Assembly (NCBI RefSeq): GCF_000247815.1
Contig: NC_021683.1
Location: 11,741,676-11,805,675, forward strand
Length of the DNA stretch: 64,000 nt
From: Ficedula albicollis
Lineage: Eukaryota; Chordata; Aves; Passeriformes; Muscicapidae
Direction of reading: 5' to 3'
The position numbers and the translations under genes were made by a program. How positions within the stretch are numbered: the stretch's first letter is position 1; every line of letters starts with the position of its first letter. The notes beneath the pieces are model-generated. The model worked only from the letters and a program-made list of their open reading frames with translations. It had not been told where the DNA came from and made no database searches. Below are positions 27,601 through 46,300 of this stretch, one piece after another.

Positions 27601-30469
27601 CCCAGGCCTTGGTTAGCCCAGAAAAGCAAGTCTGAATGCCAAGGGACCCCGGCACCTACTGCCCTCTGTGCTTCAGAAAATGATTTTCTACCTTGACTTA
27701 GACAAGCACTTCAGCTGGGGAAGAACCATGGCAAGGGAGAAATAAAGTACATGAATTAGGGATTTTTAAGTAAATGTCTGTTTCTTCAGTCTTATATAAA
27801 AAAGGATTTCTGGCAATAGTTGCAGAGGGCAGGAGAGAAAACTATGAATATTGATTTCTCTCCTAAGAGAAAAGGGTCATTTGTTAAATGTAACCTAACA
27901 TTTGATTGCAGGGGAATAGGTTAATTTCAAAGAGTGATTTTCCATATTTTGTATATTGAACATATTCAAAGAAAGAAGAAAATGATTGACCATATTTCAT
28001 TACATCTTTCTTCCAGCCCTCAATACACATGCTTAATTGACAAGGACTTGGACAAAAAGAAGCAATAAAGGTTAAAAAGCTTTCTAATTCTGTCATAAGT
28101 ACCATTGCTTTACTGCAGCTCAAAAGTTTCAACTTAGCAAGGGTTTGGAAATTGGGTTTATTTTGCACTCAGTGGAGAAGAAGCTTTTATTATTGTAATG
28201 AGCACCTGCCACAATATAACTTTTGTTTCCCATCTATTAGGGCTTGATAGCAACATTTAGTTATGTCATAGAAGGAAATAGGTAATATGGTTCCATAATC
28301 ATTGCACTGATTAATTTGTAGTTAAAAGCAGGCGACTTTTGGATTTATCTCACTCTACTTCATTAACTAAACTACAACTAATTTATTCAACGTTTCTTCA
28401 CTTCTGCTGTTCTAATGGAAGTTAACATGTGGAATTATTGCACCTACTGATGGTTAACATAGAAAAGTCTCTTCTCCTACTGTTGTGGAGGAAGAAACCT
28501 TCTGACCACTCCCAAGGAAAACTGAATTTAATACTTACAACTTACATTTCTTGTTTTTAAGCACAAACGTCATGTTTTCTCTGACTACCGGAAATAAACC
28601 ATAAATCAATATTTTAACGAATCACGTTAGAGTTCTTGCACTAGTGCAAACTAGATGTCAATTAGTATGAAGTTAGAAAGATGGCACTTTGCATGCACCC
28701 CTTCTACATTGTTACCACAGGCACTTGAAAGAGAAACACAAATTAAAGTCTCTAAGTTCTTTAATTGGCACTAGTGAGTTATAGGAAAAGAATAAAAAAC
28801 AAGGGGCTGAGATCATCACTAAGCATGTTGTAGGGAGAGGTGGCATTTGATCTAAAAATGTCACATTTCACTGTGAACACAAGTCTTTCACTATGAAGTT
28901 ATATTGCTCCCTGTAATGCTTTTCTTTCTAGGATGGATTATGCTGAATTTCAATTCAATATGCATAAGAAAAAACTTGGCACATTTTCTGCCTGCTTTCA
29001 GGAAGATTTGTGTGCTTAGTGCTTAATCTATTGGATACTATTCCTTGTTTTGCACTTTTTGTTCTGTTTCAGAAAAAAATGGTCTTACCAGTTCACAAGC
29101 CTTACTTTCTCCTAACATTATGTGAACATAATTATTTCCCCCACAGAATCAAGTCTTTGGCTTGCAAAATTGGATGTATTATTCTTGTGAGGACATGGCA
29201 AATTTTATTCTCAGTAATTGTTCCTTTTTTATTTTTCCATGTGTTCATCTAAGTCTGTTCTTATCCAAGCTTTAGCTGTGTTTTATCCTTTTTTGGTTTG
29301 TGGTTTTATTTGGTTTATTTTTTCCCCCTCTTGAGTGGAAATCTTACAGACTGTGTCAGTTCCAAGATTCTGCTTGATTTTCCTTGTTGACTTTGGTCTC
29401 TGAAGGAACAAGATGAAACTCAAAATTTAAAGCAAGCTTTGTGAGTGTTGTTTTTTTTTTCTTTTTTTTTTTTTTTTCCATTTTGGGTAAAAAGCATCAT
29501 TCACTTGCCATTTATCGTGAAGACATAAAATTCTTAAAATGCTGAAGGAACCCTATGTATCACAGTATTTCTAGCTTCTAGCTAACTAGAAATTTTCTGG
29601 AAATTGAGACTTGCTGAGTAGAAATGTCAGATTTTAATTCTTGTCTGAACAGGGTTGTAGCTACAGACCTTTGACAGTTCACTGTTTATTGCTATTAGAG
29701 GTACTATAATTACTAATGTGCAAAAATACCATGGCATACTGAAACAGAACCCGATTTTAAAACCATGTCTGAAATGAATGAAAGAGAGATTATAATCCAA
29801 ATCAGTGGTTGGATCCTTGATCTGGTTTATATATCACTCATATTTTACCAGCCAGTGACTTGTCTATTTTGTCAAAGAGACTTCTTCCTTTGTCCAAAGC
29901 ATGTGTATATAGAAGTAATGACGATTGAATTGTGTGCCTTCAAAGGCAGGCAGAGGGGAGAGTGCTCAGGAAATCTTAAAATAGATCCACATCAAAAGTC
30001 TAAATTCTAAAAAAATTGCATCAGTTTATACTCTTCCTTGTTCTTCAGATGAGTGACTGATGGTGGGCTGTATTTGCCTTCAGTGAACAAAGCACACGGG
30101 ATTGAAGTTGTTTTTGTGCTTTGTAGTGTCAACGTATTTATTCAGTATTTATGATAACAAAATCTGATGCTCTCTTATTGCTGGAACAATGAGGACAAAT
30201 AAATAGGTGATACAAGGCTTCACTGCCATATTGGATGGTTTCTGAAGGAGTAATATGTTTTATGGAAGTTAATAAATATTTGAAAGGCTGTATCTTTATA
30301 ATAGCATGTTTCAGATCATGCCTTACAAATAAATTTGTGCAGTACTGAAGGTTTTGTTTGTTTCTTAACAGGGATGTCAGTTTTTCCTCGATGGCATTTA
30401 ACATTGACTAATATAGAACTCATGTTCTGAATATTCAGTATTTTTCAGAGCACAGTAGGCAGGATAATG

Positions 30470-30485
30470 TGTGTGTATACACACA
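30470..30485. repeat. Second copy of the 16-bp TG/CA palindrome
   Basis: The same palindromic 16-mer as at 2369-2384. The bases just outside differ between the two copies, so this is probably convergent microsatellite structure. Confidence 0.8.
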
Positions 30486-31195
30486 TTAGTAAGACTTGTG
30501 ATATGTATTTTAAAATGGGGGGAATTTAAAGATCAGGAAATTCTGAAGCTTTTGGGTTTTCTGCTTAGTTGTGCAGTCCTTGGAACATTCATCATGTTAG
30601 CTTATCAGATAGTAGGTTTTCTTTCAGCTGAAATAGAAAAGTCTGGATGATATGCCCTTGGCACAGAACTGTAAACTGGCTCACACAATGTCTGTTGGCA
30701 AAGGTGAAAAGCGCTGTTGTGGTTTTGTGAAGTCAGTTTTGACTCACAGCTTCTGAAGCTCCTATCAGCTAGAGTGCAATAGGTATCTTGGAATCTCAGT
30801 ATCCATTAAGATAAGTGCCATGTCAATCTCTCTTCATCTGTATTAATTACTCTGTATTATTATATGTCATTTATATATCTGGAATATGTGTCATGAGCTT
30901 AGGAAGCTTGAAAGAGAAAGAAAGAAAAATTGAAATACATCTTCATCTGCTCAAATGTTGTTCTCTGATTTATTTTTTTTTATACTTTGGGCTGCATCTT
31001 CATCTCTTCTATCAAGGCATGTATTTCTGCATAACATCAAAAATGCATTTGCTGCTTTAGTACACTGGTGACAGAAGTTTTCTAAGTGCTGCAGTGATGT
31101 TTAAACAGATTTTGTGCTAGTTCCAGGAATATTGTATGAATACAACAGGAAACCAAACTCCAGTAGCAGAACAGGGGTCCAGAATATTTGTTGTT

Positions 31196-31224
31196 AATAA
31201 ATAAATAAATAAATAAATAAATAA
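31196..31224. repeat. AATA tetranucleotide microsatellite
   Basis: This is a pure run of slightly more than seven AATA units, 29 bases long. Pure tetranucleotide runs of this size are often length-polymorphic. Confidence 0.97.
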
Positions 31225-32478
31225 CTGTGTTATATATTTATTTAGCTATAGGATCTGAACTGAACTGTCACTTTATATTTTGATCTTCATCTGGCTCAGT
31301 AGAATGAAACTATTTCTTTTCTCCAGTGAATTTTTGCTTTCTTTGTTTTTTCCAGAAGAAGCTGTTTAGATGAAAATAGTTTGCAGCACACAGTGATATG
31401 TAATGAATTTAGTGGTGCTACCCTTGCTTTTTTCTAGCATGTGTAAGTGGACAATGAGAATGATGGATTCCTTAGTGGTGACCGCATTAAATCCTCAAAA
31501 TCTACACTGAGATCTCTAAAGGTGTGTAGATTTTTCCAAGCTTTCCCCTCAGTCTTCATGGCCTAGTGATGCAAAGATCATGGGAATAATTGTGGATGTC
31601 TACCAGTGAGGACTCAAAAAGGTGAGAATTAGTTTTACATTTTGGTCTAGTGGCTTTCTTTAAACCCCAAAAGATTTGAAACTGAATCCTGTAAAGGAAC
31701 TAGATCAGGCAAATAGGAAGGCATTATTTAAACTGAGGACAGTGAAAACCCTGTGGGATCTCTGAGGAATGAAGTGCTCCTCCAGGCTACCTTTGAGTGT
31801 GCCCAGACGCTGGGATAAGGGAGTCTTCAACTTCATGGCATCAAGTGTCTCAACAAATAAAGAACAAACAGCTGTCTACAGAATGAACAGTCCTCTCCCC
31901 AGGACAGGCTTTGTCAGTATCTGAAGCAGGAGCAGCTAGAGATCAGGTTGAGGAAAAGTGTAAGATAATCCCAGCAAGGCAGGGCACTGGGAGGGAGGAT
32001 GCTCTCTGGCTAGAACCAGCCACTTCAGACAACACAGCTCTGTTTCCAGTTCTGTCATGTAACATTTGTTTTATTGTCCAGAGTCCTGCATCCCAAAGAG
32101 CTGGTAAGGGCTATTTTTAGAATTGAATACTGGTATTTCTTGATTATGAGGCAAATGCAGTTGTCATTGTGAGGTGCCCACAGGGTTAAAGGGTGTATGG
32201 GAATGTGAACTAGTCCTCCCTTTGAAATCCTGAGGAGTTAAGAGTGCTTTAATCTTCATTCATAGGAGTCTAGTAGCTCTTCCTGTAGACTGAAAGTCAA
32301 AAGGGTAGAGGAAAAAATATCTTGTACCAAGGAGGACTAGAACAATTTTTTCCAAAGGATATAAACAATAGTCCTGCAGAAATGACAAACTACATTTGTC
32401 TACTGAACCATGTTGGTCTAGTGAGTAAGGAAAATGCTTTGTGGAATTATTTGAAGAAAACTTAATGTGCCTTGAAAA

Positions 32479-33155
<677 letters not shown>

Positions 33156-34856
33156 TGGAAATGGAAGAGGGCTGCAGCAGTGTCTTTGCCCTGCTATCCT
33201 GTAGACCTTATCCCAGGAACTACACTTCTTCTGCTTAGCAACTACAGCAGTCTCTCTTGGTGGTTTTTTTTGGTCATCTCTGCCAGTAAGAGGAGGACTT
33301 GGAGGGAAAGTGTTGAGACCTAATGGAGCCCAGTGAAACCTTAGCATCTGTCACTCACAGATCTTGAAGTCTTTATTGGGTATCAAATAAGCCTGTTATT
33401 GCAGGCTGTAACTCCTGTTAGGTAGCTAAATATCACTGGCCCCACATCATGAATGGGTAAATTATGACTGAGAAAGGTTAAGGGATTGTTCAGAAGTTCT
33501 GTGTCAGTCATATATTCCTGACTCTGTTTTCTAGCCAAGTGTCTCATTTCTCTGAAGTCTAAATAAAAATCATTTAAAAAATGTGCTTAATGGTAACAAA
33601 GGCCTTATTATCTATTTGTTTTTCTGCATGTGTTTTTATAATGCTTCCAGATGACAGAAAATTATTTTACAGTATTTTCAGATGTGTAAGGATGGTAAAG
33701 TTGCCTTCCTAACCTGTCCCATCTACTGTTTGTTTCAGATGCCGGGGAGAGGTGAATGCAGAGGTCAGGTTCTGTTTCTGAATCATTATGGCTTATTCTG
33801 ACTGTGATGCGGCTTTGCTTCTCTCTGCCCACCATCCGCCTTCAGTTCCCACAGTTGTGTGTTTGTGTGCACTGTTTTTTAACACCTAAGTGGAGATATA
33901 AAATGACTCAATCTGCAATGACACATTTAGATTTCAGATGTTATACTGGCCAATATGCTCACAGTTAAGCTGTCTTTGTAGAATGTACTTTTTTATCACT
34001 GCTTTCAGGCTTGCTTTGAGAAGCTGTGGTAATATCCAGTTAGGTTTTTCATAGCTTAGTCCCTATAGACACCTAAAAAGACACAATATTCCAGAATTTA
34101 TCTTGCATTTTGAAGTGATCCTTTATATTTATTGTAGGGCACACAAAATGAAAATATAATTTTAGCCTATCACACCTCTAACTTCATATCACTGACCTTT
34201 TTAAAGGGGCTACTTGTAAACAGACCAGATAATATCAGAATAATAATTTCTGATGCCATGAGGTATTTCTGTCCCTGTCAGGCTCTGGTGATCCTCTATT
34301 GCAGTGAAATGTAAAATTATTGCATGTCTTTTTGATAATTATTATTATTGGTGACTGTAGACTTTTCTTGGGCTTGTGTTTGTGCACAAAATTCACAGAG
34401 AAGCACATAATAACATTAGCAACTGAGATCCCAACATGTGGTTAAGGTCTCAAGGATACAGATGTATAAAGAGAGCTTCCCCCCAAAACATCTGTCCTTC
34501 AGCTTCCCATTTTTGTCCTTATCTACTTTCTGCCACGAACTATTTGTAATTCTGATTTCTGTGTTCTACCATATATAGCCCAGTAGCTCTTTGGTCTTTT
34601 CTCTGGTAGTCCTTTTGACAAGAGTAACAAATATTTTTTTGGGTGTTAAATGATCCTGTTAGTCCAGAGTCATCACTCTTCTGAGAAAACAAATCTTGTT
34701 TTCTTCTTGTACAGAAGAGGATGACTCAATCCAAAGCCCATTCAAATTAGGGAGTTGACTCTAGTTTGTATCAGCTGAAATCAGGTCTTTTTTCCTCAGA
34801 AATGAAATATGTATCAGACCTAAAAGCCTGAAATTTTCTGAATCATGTACTTATCC

Positions 34857-34877
34857 TTAATCATGCTTCATGATTAA
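34857..34877. repeat. 9-bp perfect hairpin
   Basis: TTAATCATG and CATGATTAA are exact reverse complements around the loop CTT. It is AT-rich, lacks a following U-run, and has no evident function. Confidence 0.8.
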
Positions 34878-36127
34878 AGAAAGAGTGCTTGTGATGTCCA
34901 CTGTGATAAATATGTTCTGAACTGACATAATTTAAGAACACCAAATAGCATATAGTTTTATTTGGTGGGAAATGTCATTAACACCAGTAATGTATTTGAC
35001 TGTTGTACTTCAATTTGCTCAGTACTTCCTGTTCAATATCTAATTGCTGTAGTAACAAGGCATTAAATCATAATAGCATAAAGACACATTATGTGCAAAT
35101 GTAGCTTTTTGGCATGGGGTACAGGGAAGGGAAAAACAAGAATGAATAAATAATATGTTAATGTGAGTAAATGCATCTTTCCCGGGCAATGTTTGTTGCT
35201 GGATGGCTGAGCTGTGAGCACTGCTGGGACAGAACGGCTGCCAGACGGAGCTCTGCACCACAGGCAGGACAGTGCTTGTACTTCTGCAGCAGCAGCAAAT
35301 AAACGTTTCAGTGCAGATCTTGGTTTGTTACAAAGACAAAGATCTCTCTGCTGTCTGGTTTCCAGGTTGCTAGGACACATGAAAAGTGTTTTGATTCATT
35401 TGTCCACAGGAAAAAAAGTAGGAAGAGCGCAGATACTTGAGAAGGCAGGTTAGTACTGCCTTGATCCACTCCCAAGCTGTGTACATGTGCCCTGGGGCTA
35501 GCTCCAGGTGCAGGCCTGTGGAGAAAGGCCCCAGGTGACATATGTTTAAAACAAAGAAAAAGGTTATTAGGGGGTTTATTTGTTAGGGGAAACCTGGCTG
35601 CAGTATCTGATTCAGGTAGAGTCAGAGAGGAACATCCCAGTTTGCTGCAGGAGTCATATCGTTGGTAGACTTTGTTAAAAGATGGTGAAAGGGCTGTTGT
35701 CACCTTTGCATGCTTTACCTGTCTCATCTGGCTGCTGTCTTATCCTGAATGAGTGAGAGCTAATACTCATTCAGGTTTGTCTGCCAGACAACATGAAAGC
35801 AATCAGATGGCAGAAACCAGGCTTATAAAAAATTGGCAAAACATTTTGCAGTCTCTGCTGACTTTATCCATGCCCTTCACCGTGCTCTATAAATCTTTGC
35901 AGTTAGCAATGTGGAGGGGTCTTTAGGTAAGAAAATCAAGCCTAAAATCAAGCCTAGAGGTACCTTTTGGGATAATGCTGATGGTAGGAGAAGGCTGCCA
36001 TTTCCAATTTTTTCCTGTCAGAACTCAGAGAAGTGAATTTAGCACCATTAGTGGCTTAAAAGTCTCTTGGAAGATGAATTATTTTAGTAACATTAGCAGC
36101 TGACTCAAGGTTTCAGCATTTTTATTT

Positions 36128-36152
36128 CTTTTTTTCTTTTTTTCTTTTTTTC
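36128..36152. repeat. CTTTTTTT repeat, 8-base period, ending in CAG
   Basis: C residues at 36128, 36136, 36144 and 36152 are spaced exactly eight bases apart with T between them, and the tract runs straight into CAG. It mimics a strong polypyrimidine tract with a 3' splice site, but no plausible exon follows. Confidence 0.85.
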
Positions 36153-39100
36153 AGAAATGGCTAAAAAAACTAATTAAATCAAAGTGGATGTTTTATCATC
36201 TCATCTTCGTATTTTTCACACATATCAATATACACTCAGTGTGGTATTGGATTCCAGACAGAGATACAGGAAATCTGTGAAACCAAGTCTGTTTACAGTT
36301 TGATATTGGCATTTTTCCATTAAAAAAGAAATTGGAGGGTTTAAAAAGAAAAATATGCTTCTTGGGAAGCAAGTAGGGTCCTCAGAAATGCAGATATGTA
36401 TCCTTGCTTTTGCCAAGAGCTGCTTCTGCCCTCATAGAAGTTGGTCAGTCTCTGTCTCAGTTATGCAAATTGGGAATCAGCACATCCCTGTTTCCTAGGG
36501 GCTGTGGTAGAGCATATCACTGAAAGAGTGGGAGGAAATGTTTTGGCTAAGGAAGCTGCACTGGGATGTCTTTGATCAATTACTCATGGCAATTAATGCA
36601 TCCACCTCAAGAAGGGCTAGGAGTTATTTAGGTGAGGGTCACTGAGTACCACTGGAATGTACGTACTATAGCTTTAGCTAACTTCTTCTAGGCTTTACAC
36701 ATTGTGTTTTTTGTTACTGCCCAGGGTGGCCGCTTAAATTTAAAAAAATAAAAAAAAAATAATTAGAAACACCATCCCAAAACCCCACCACTTTTAATGG
36801 ACACCTTCACATGGTACCAACTGAGTTGCAATACAGGTACACAGAGGTTTAGTGTTTTTTTGCTTTCTGACCAGCCTAGAAGACATGAGTAGGAGAGACA
36901 CCAAATGCATTCCCAGCTGTAAGAAATATGGTCAAGGGTTGTTTCCCAGCAAAACTGTGATATGTTTCCTCTGAATTTCAAAGTGCAACTCTTCTGTTTC
37001 AGCTGAGAAAGGTTCCCCAGCAGTCACTCAGCTTCAGTGGAAAGAGATCCAGTGTGACACATAGGTTTGCAATGCAAACAACATGGAGAGCTAAACCTTG
37101 TTCTTGGATTTGCCAGGCTTAATGATGACATTTGTCCAGACTACAGTGTTTGCTCCCTTTTGAGCTAAATTACACTTATGACCACTATTACACGCTATGA
37201 TAACTTTACTTAGTCTTAAGAATTTGTAACACTTATATTTTGTGTAGCATTACCTTTACCTTTTTTTCCCTGTCAAGAAAGCTTTCCTGCATCTTTTTCT
37301 TCTAACAAGATCAGGGAAAAAAAACCTGCTCCTGATTTTTTTTTTTCCCTTCACTCTGTGACTAGTGCATTTCTTGTAAAGAAAGGCAAGGCCTCTTGTC
37401 TCTCTTCTATGCCACCTCTGGACCTTCTAGAGCCCAAGTGAAATGTTTATAAGAAACAAGACCTGATCAATGCAGTTGACAGCTATAACTTTCAACCTCT
37501 TCCTGTCCTGCAGGACTGTTTCTGTAAAGTCCTTCTGGTCTTGGATTTGCGAGGTGACAAATATTTTACCACCAGCCAGGCTTCTCCTTAGTGACCCTAC
37601 GACAAAGAAAGTGATAGCTTTTCAGGCCTCTAGCATTAGAAATATGATCTAGCTGATTTGGGGTAGCATTCTTGCAAGATCTGGCAAGAACTATGACACA
37701 TACTTTCCTTTCTATTAGGGTGGGGGGTTTTAAATTAAGCATCTAGGTGCTACTATTATCCCACTGGACATGAGACTCTTGCCAGGAGCCTTCTCTGAAA
37801 ATATTGTTTGGTGACTTCTGATTAAAGTGTTGTGCACAGTCAATTTTTTATAAGAGTTATTTGGGTGTAGGATGCCTGTATATTTAGACCTGAACAAAAG
37901 AAAATATAGAAGTACTTAAATATATAGATCACAATCCCCTCTTCAGTTGTCTTTGTTAATTTGTTGGTTGTTTTTTTCCCTCCTCCTCTCTTTGGTTTAC
38001 CCTTCCCATGGGAAGTCCTGCATAAGTCTTTTAACTGGTGATCTACCTCATATAGACTTACAGCATATTGAAGATGTGGTTCTGTGGGGTCTGGAGTGTT
38101 TCCATGTGGTTTAAATAAGGAATACATTTGAGAAAATACAATCTGCTTGAGGACATGCTGGAAGCAGAGAAAGAGGCTAATTTTGTTTAGTTAATTATTC
38201 ACTGATAATTATTTACTCAGCTCTACAAATTGATGGAAACTTGTAATCATGTTGCTATAGCATCTGATGTCATTTATAAATGTTGAGTGAAGCAGCTCCA
38301 TTTAATTGCAAAACTGGACACAGTTCTCGAACAAATGAAATCTGTCAAACTGAATTTTGTGAGGGAAATCTTACCAACAGAGATTGGAAGTTAAACATCT
38401 AGCTGTAAATAAATTCTTCCCTGTGAACCTGAAAGCACAGTTGCGCAGTTTTCTGACTCAAGTCTGCATATAATTATCTTGTTAGAGTAAGCAACATCTG
38501 AATACCAAATTCTGTTATCTGAAACTGCTGAAGGCCTTTCTGAACTCTTCCTTTGCTGTGAAACTATAGCTATTTTCTATCACAGTCTTAGTCTTGCAAA
38601 ACAGCTTTCCAGAGAAGACTACTACACAGGGCTTTGATGCACGGACTTTCTAAATCTAATTTCCCAAGCAGTTTAGAAAGCAGTTGATGAGTCTCCAAGT
38701 ATTAAAATGTAAATATTATCAGTCCTACAACATTTAAATGTTTAGATTGCAAGCTGCAAATAAAGCCGCTTTAATTTTTTAAATGTAAGTGGACCTTCAT
38801 TATTAATTCACTTGCTATGTTTAATTGAGATAAATGAATATAAAACTAAATTCAGCTATATATTTTTAGATGCTTTCCTTTGCAATCTGGACATGTATAA
38901 TGCATCGTTATTTCAACTGCCCTACCAGCAAATTATTCTGCATGTACTTATTTTCTAAGTTCTTTAACATTTTTCTATATTGTGGGATTTCAATTGTTTC
39001 TGTTCCTTTCTTGGTAAATAGTTGAGGAGTAAGCACATTTTCAAGAGCTGTAGGGAGGCTAAGATGCCAGTTGCATTTTAACGATATGGTGCTTTATCAT

Positions 39101-39721
39101 TCTTACTGTAGCCAATTCTCTTTTAAATCATTGCAGTTTCTGCTTTAGCCTCCAGCTATAGAATTCTTTTCAAACGACAGTGAACTTGGCAGATCGCCAA
39201 GAGAAAAATAAAGGTGTTTTGGTCCACCAAAGTATTTTGAGTGGTTCTTAGTGATACAGTTTTCTTCTCTACATCTGCAAAACATTTTTTTTTTTTCTGA
39301 AGTGAATTTTCATGTGAAAAGCCTCCTTAATAATCACCAGTATTGTTTGTTTCAATGCAGTTATTTAACTGCACCCCTGGGTGCTTACAAAATAAACAAG
39401 AGAGTCTTCTAAAGAGTTTTAAAAGTGGCAGGTGCTTAGTCTATGCCCTATTCACTTAGTTTGCAATGACATTTTTGTGTTAATCTATAGACACACAAGA
39501 GACAGGTGACACACAGCATCAAGTACAATGTGCTAAGTCGACAAACTTTGGTCTAGATAAGATGTTTGTGCTGCATATGCCTTCAGTGGCAACATGGATT
39601 TACACTGTTTATATTTAAGTTATGCTCCTCAACACTGGTAATATCACAAACTTATATGCTTATAAATTGACAGTGAATGAAGTATTTTAGGGGTTAGAGA
39701 CTTCAAAGAATCTAGCTCCTC

Positions 39722-43339
<3,618 letters not shown>

Positions 43340-46300
43340 GGTATGTTACCTGACCCCAAGGGGATTCCAAAATACAGAACTGAGGCAGTTATATATTGGG
43401 CTGGACTAAGCAGAAGGTTAATATTGTACAAGAAATTCTATTGGTTATTATATTTACATATGGGTCAGCTGTTTGAGCAGGAGGGAAGAAGTAACAGTGC
43501 AATCAAATCTGTGAATGAAGACTTCCATCACCCCTTCAGAGACCAGCAGCATGAATGGGCAGAGACACCCACACTGGCCCTGAATTTATCCACACCAAGA
43601 GGGCAATGGCTTCCATGGGCCTGAGATGAGTGTGGGGATAAGAACATGACTGAGTTCTTAGCTCAAAACCAAGTGGACACAAAGCAGATTTAATGGCAGA
43701 ACCTGGAAGCTAGTGTCTATAAATCTCTAGCAAACCTAAGTCAGCTGTTTTAGTTTTATTTTTTTTCTCCAAGTTGTGTGTCATCTTCTGTTTATGACAA
43801 TGAGACTACTGTTGTCACTTATGTGCAAAAGCAATTAAAATAATTTCTGCTGTTCTGACAATTGACATTGGTTCCCACTTGCTCAGTTTTACAAATGAGC
43901 TGAATTATTATCTATAGCAGTGACCATCCTTCAAGTATCCTATCATGTAAATAGTTCGTATAAATAATTAAAAGCTGGGGTTCACAGTGGTGTCTGCAAC
44001 AATGGGCTTGTTTTTTGCAACTTGATAGGAAAGATTTGATTTACATCTGCTCTGGGTATTTTATTCCCTATCTTATTAAAGCTAACAACTTAGATATACC
44101 ATAGTTTTTTTATGGGGAACCTTGCCAAACATTCTCAGATGAAGAGAAATTTTCTCCAATTAAGAGATAGTATCAGTGGAATAGAGCGTTGTCACAGGAT
44201 AATGGTCTCCTGCTGCTTTGTTAAATGCCAAGGTAAACCTGAGGCATTTATCAGAAATTAATGTCAAAGCAAAGTCGAGAGGTTTATCTTGAAAGCTGGA
44301 AGCACTGAGCCTGTGAAAATGTCTGTTAGAAAATAGTCCATGTTTCCTTGTGCATCCTTCCTCCCCCCAATTACACTTGGAAGGAAGAAAATTTTCTTTC
44401 TGGCACCAAATGCTGCACCCAAAACAAGGTACCAGCTTCCTTTTAGATGCATAAAAAGGCTGGTGAATCTCTAATTGTAAGCTGAAGATGAGTAGTTTCA
44501 TCAATTGTTTTTGTAAGTATGTTTGAGCATCCCTTAACACTATACTGATCTAGGACTTTAACTTTGTCAGGCTTCACACAGCCCTGATTCAAAGGATGTT
44601 GAAAAGGGGAGTTTGAATGTTAAAAACAAAGCAAATACATAAATCCTGGGCTTGCTCTGTTACCAGGATAGAGCCTGAAGGAAGGGGTGGGATGAGGGAA
44701 AAGGAGGGACAGAAGATAAAAATATATCTCAGTTACTTGGAAAGATGCAAGGAAATGTTTTATGGCACAGATTTAGGCTGCAGCGCTATGTTCCTGTTTG
44801 TTCCTCACAGGCACTGAGCAAAGTTTGTCAACTTGTGAACAGAAGAAGCTGTTTATCTGTAAGATCTAAGGCAAATCTTAGAGAAGTAAATCCCTTTAAA
44901 TATTCTTGCTCTTCAGTTGCAATGCAACAGTTCTGCTGGTGTCACAAGGTGTCCGCTGCCTTTTAAACCCTAAATTAACCATGTCAAATCAACTTTAATA
45001 GCTACTTAGTCATCTATTTGATTAGTTCAGAAATATGCATGAATTTTAATTATTTTCTCAAATTTCCCTCTTTCGTTTACTTTGTATTATTTATAAACCA
45101 TATATTGCTTTATTGAGAATCTAAAGGTGGAAAACACTGTACATAGAAATGAAGCTGATTTGATTGCTTCCTATTGTCCTAGTCTTGGAGATTGAAAGTC
45201 TAAGAAATCAGTTCACTCTATAACAGTACTTTTTGTTTGCCTGACTAATCCAGAGTAAATATTTTTAATTTGCAGAAGTTCTGTGTCTCTTTAAAAATTA
45301 AGATAACCCTGGGCTTCACTCAAAATATGAATTCTCCCAAAACATTAGGAGTGGTCCATGTACTGCAGGTTTGTCCCAACTGAAAACAAACCTAACAAAG
45401 AAAACAAACCCCAACCCATCCTCCTCCCAAAAACAAAAACCAAAGCACACACAAAAAATCCTTTATCTGACTCTTGCCCCCCAAACACACACACATTCAC
45501 ACACACAAAGGCACATACACAGCTTTCCTGTCCATACCAGCCCCATATTCTACATTTTAGATAATGGTTTGCCATTTGGTAATGGAAAACTGGTAATTAT
45601 TAGTCAAATTTGTTGAGAAGTTGAAAAGAGACAAGTAAGGAGAAATAAGTGTGCTGGTTTTCCCCTCTGCTCTTTCAGAGCGGAAAGATTTGTTTCAGGA
45701 GAGTAGATACTGGGTTGTACTGCAGCACACAGTGTTTCATCAGTCATGCTGCATTATGTCACATCAGGTGTTTCTATGAATTAATTTTAGTTTCTTAGAT
45801 TTACTGAGGTGTGAGAAAGCCATTGCATGGAAGTGCCAGTGATAGGCAATTCTCTGCCATCAAAGAGGGAGGAGCCTTTTAATTTAAGACTGAGACGATT
45901 TGAGAGGAAATGCAGAGATAAAATGATGAGGCAGTTCTAAAAAATAGCATATCATATTAAAACCTTGTGCTCATGAAGAATGTCCATGGTCCTGCAATGT
46001 TCCTGGATGTGGCAGGCTGCCCAGCCCAGTGGTCAGTCCAGCTCCTGGTCTGGTGTATGTGGTGAGGCAGGGACAGGAGGTGTGGTTTGGCTGTTCCATG
46101 TGGGGCACATGGAATTCCAGGTGGCTGGAGAACTAAAGGCTATGGAGCAGCCTGCAGGGGGAGGCACAGGGGAGTGTGTACCCATTTTTCTCTGTAAATA
46201 ACCAATGCTTGGGCCATTTTCTTAAAAGTGATTTGCAGGGCCAGAGGACATTAGTAAAACATTCATTAGTATTCACTGAATATTAATTGTGAATATTTTC

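Larger units (their letters stand above)
27601..32478. other. AT-rich noncoding DNA, no gene recognised
   Basis: Open frames are at most 94 codons and none has a recognisable domain. It holds T-rich tracts (29450-29477), a TG/CA palindrome (30470-30485) and an AATA microsatellite (31196-31224). I see no splice-bounded exon, RNA gene or complete transposon. Confidence 0.62.
33156..39721. other. AT-rich noncoding DNA, no gene recognised
   Basis: No coding exon is supported. A pyrimidine tract ending in CAG precedes 33739, but no convincing exon follows. The stretch 38690-38960 is AT-rich, repeat-free and dense in TAAT/ATTA cores, so it may be a conserved noncoding element. A 9-bp hairpin lies at 34857-34877 (TTAATCATG, 3-base loop, CATGATTAA). 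An 8-base-period T-rich repeat lies at 36128-36152. Confidence 0.6.

Noticed and set aside
33721..33775. Possible exon after a polypyrimidine tract and CAG at 33738
   Set aside because: The following donor candidates would give tiny or implausible exons, and no conserved frame is visible. It needs transcript evidence.
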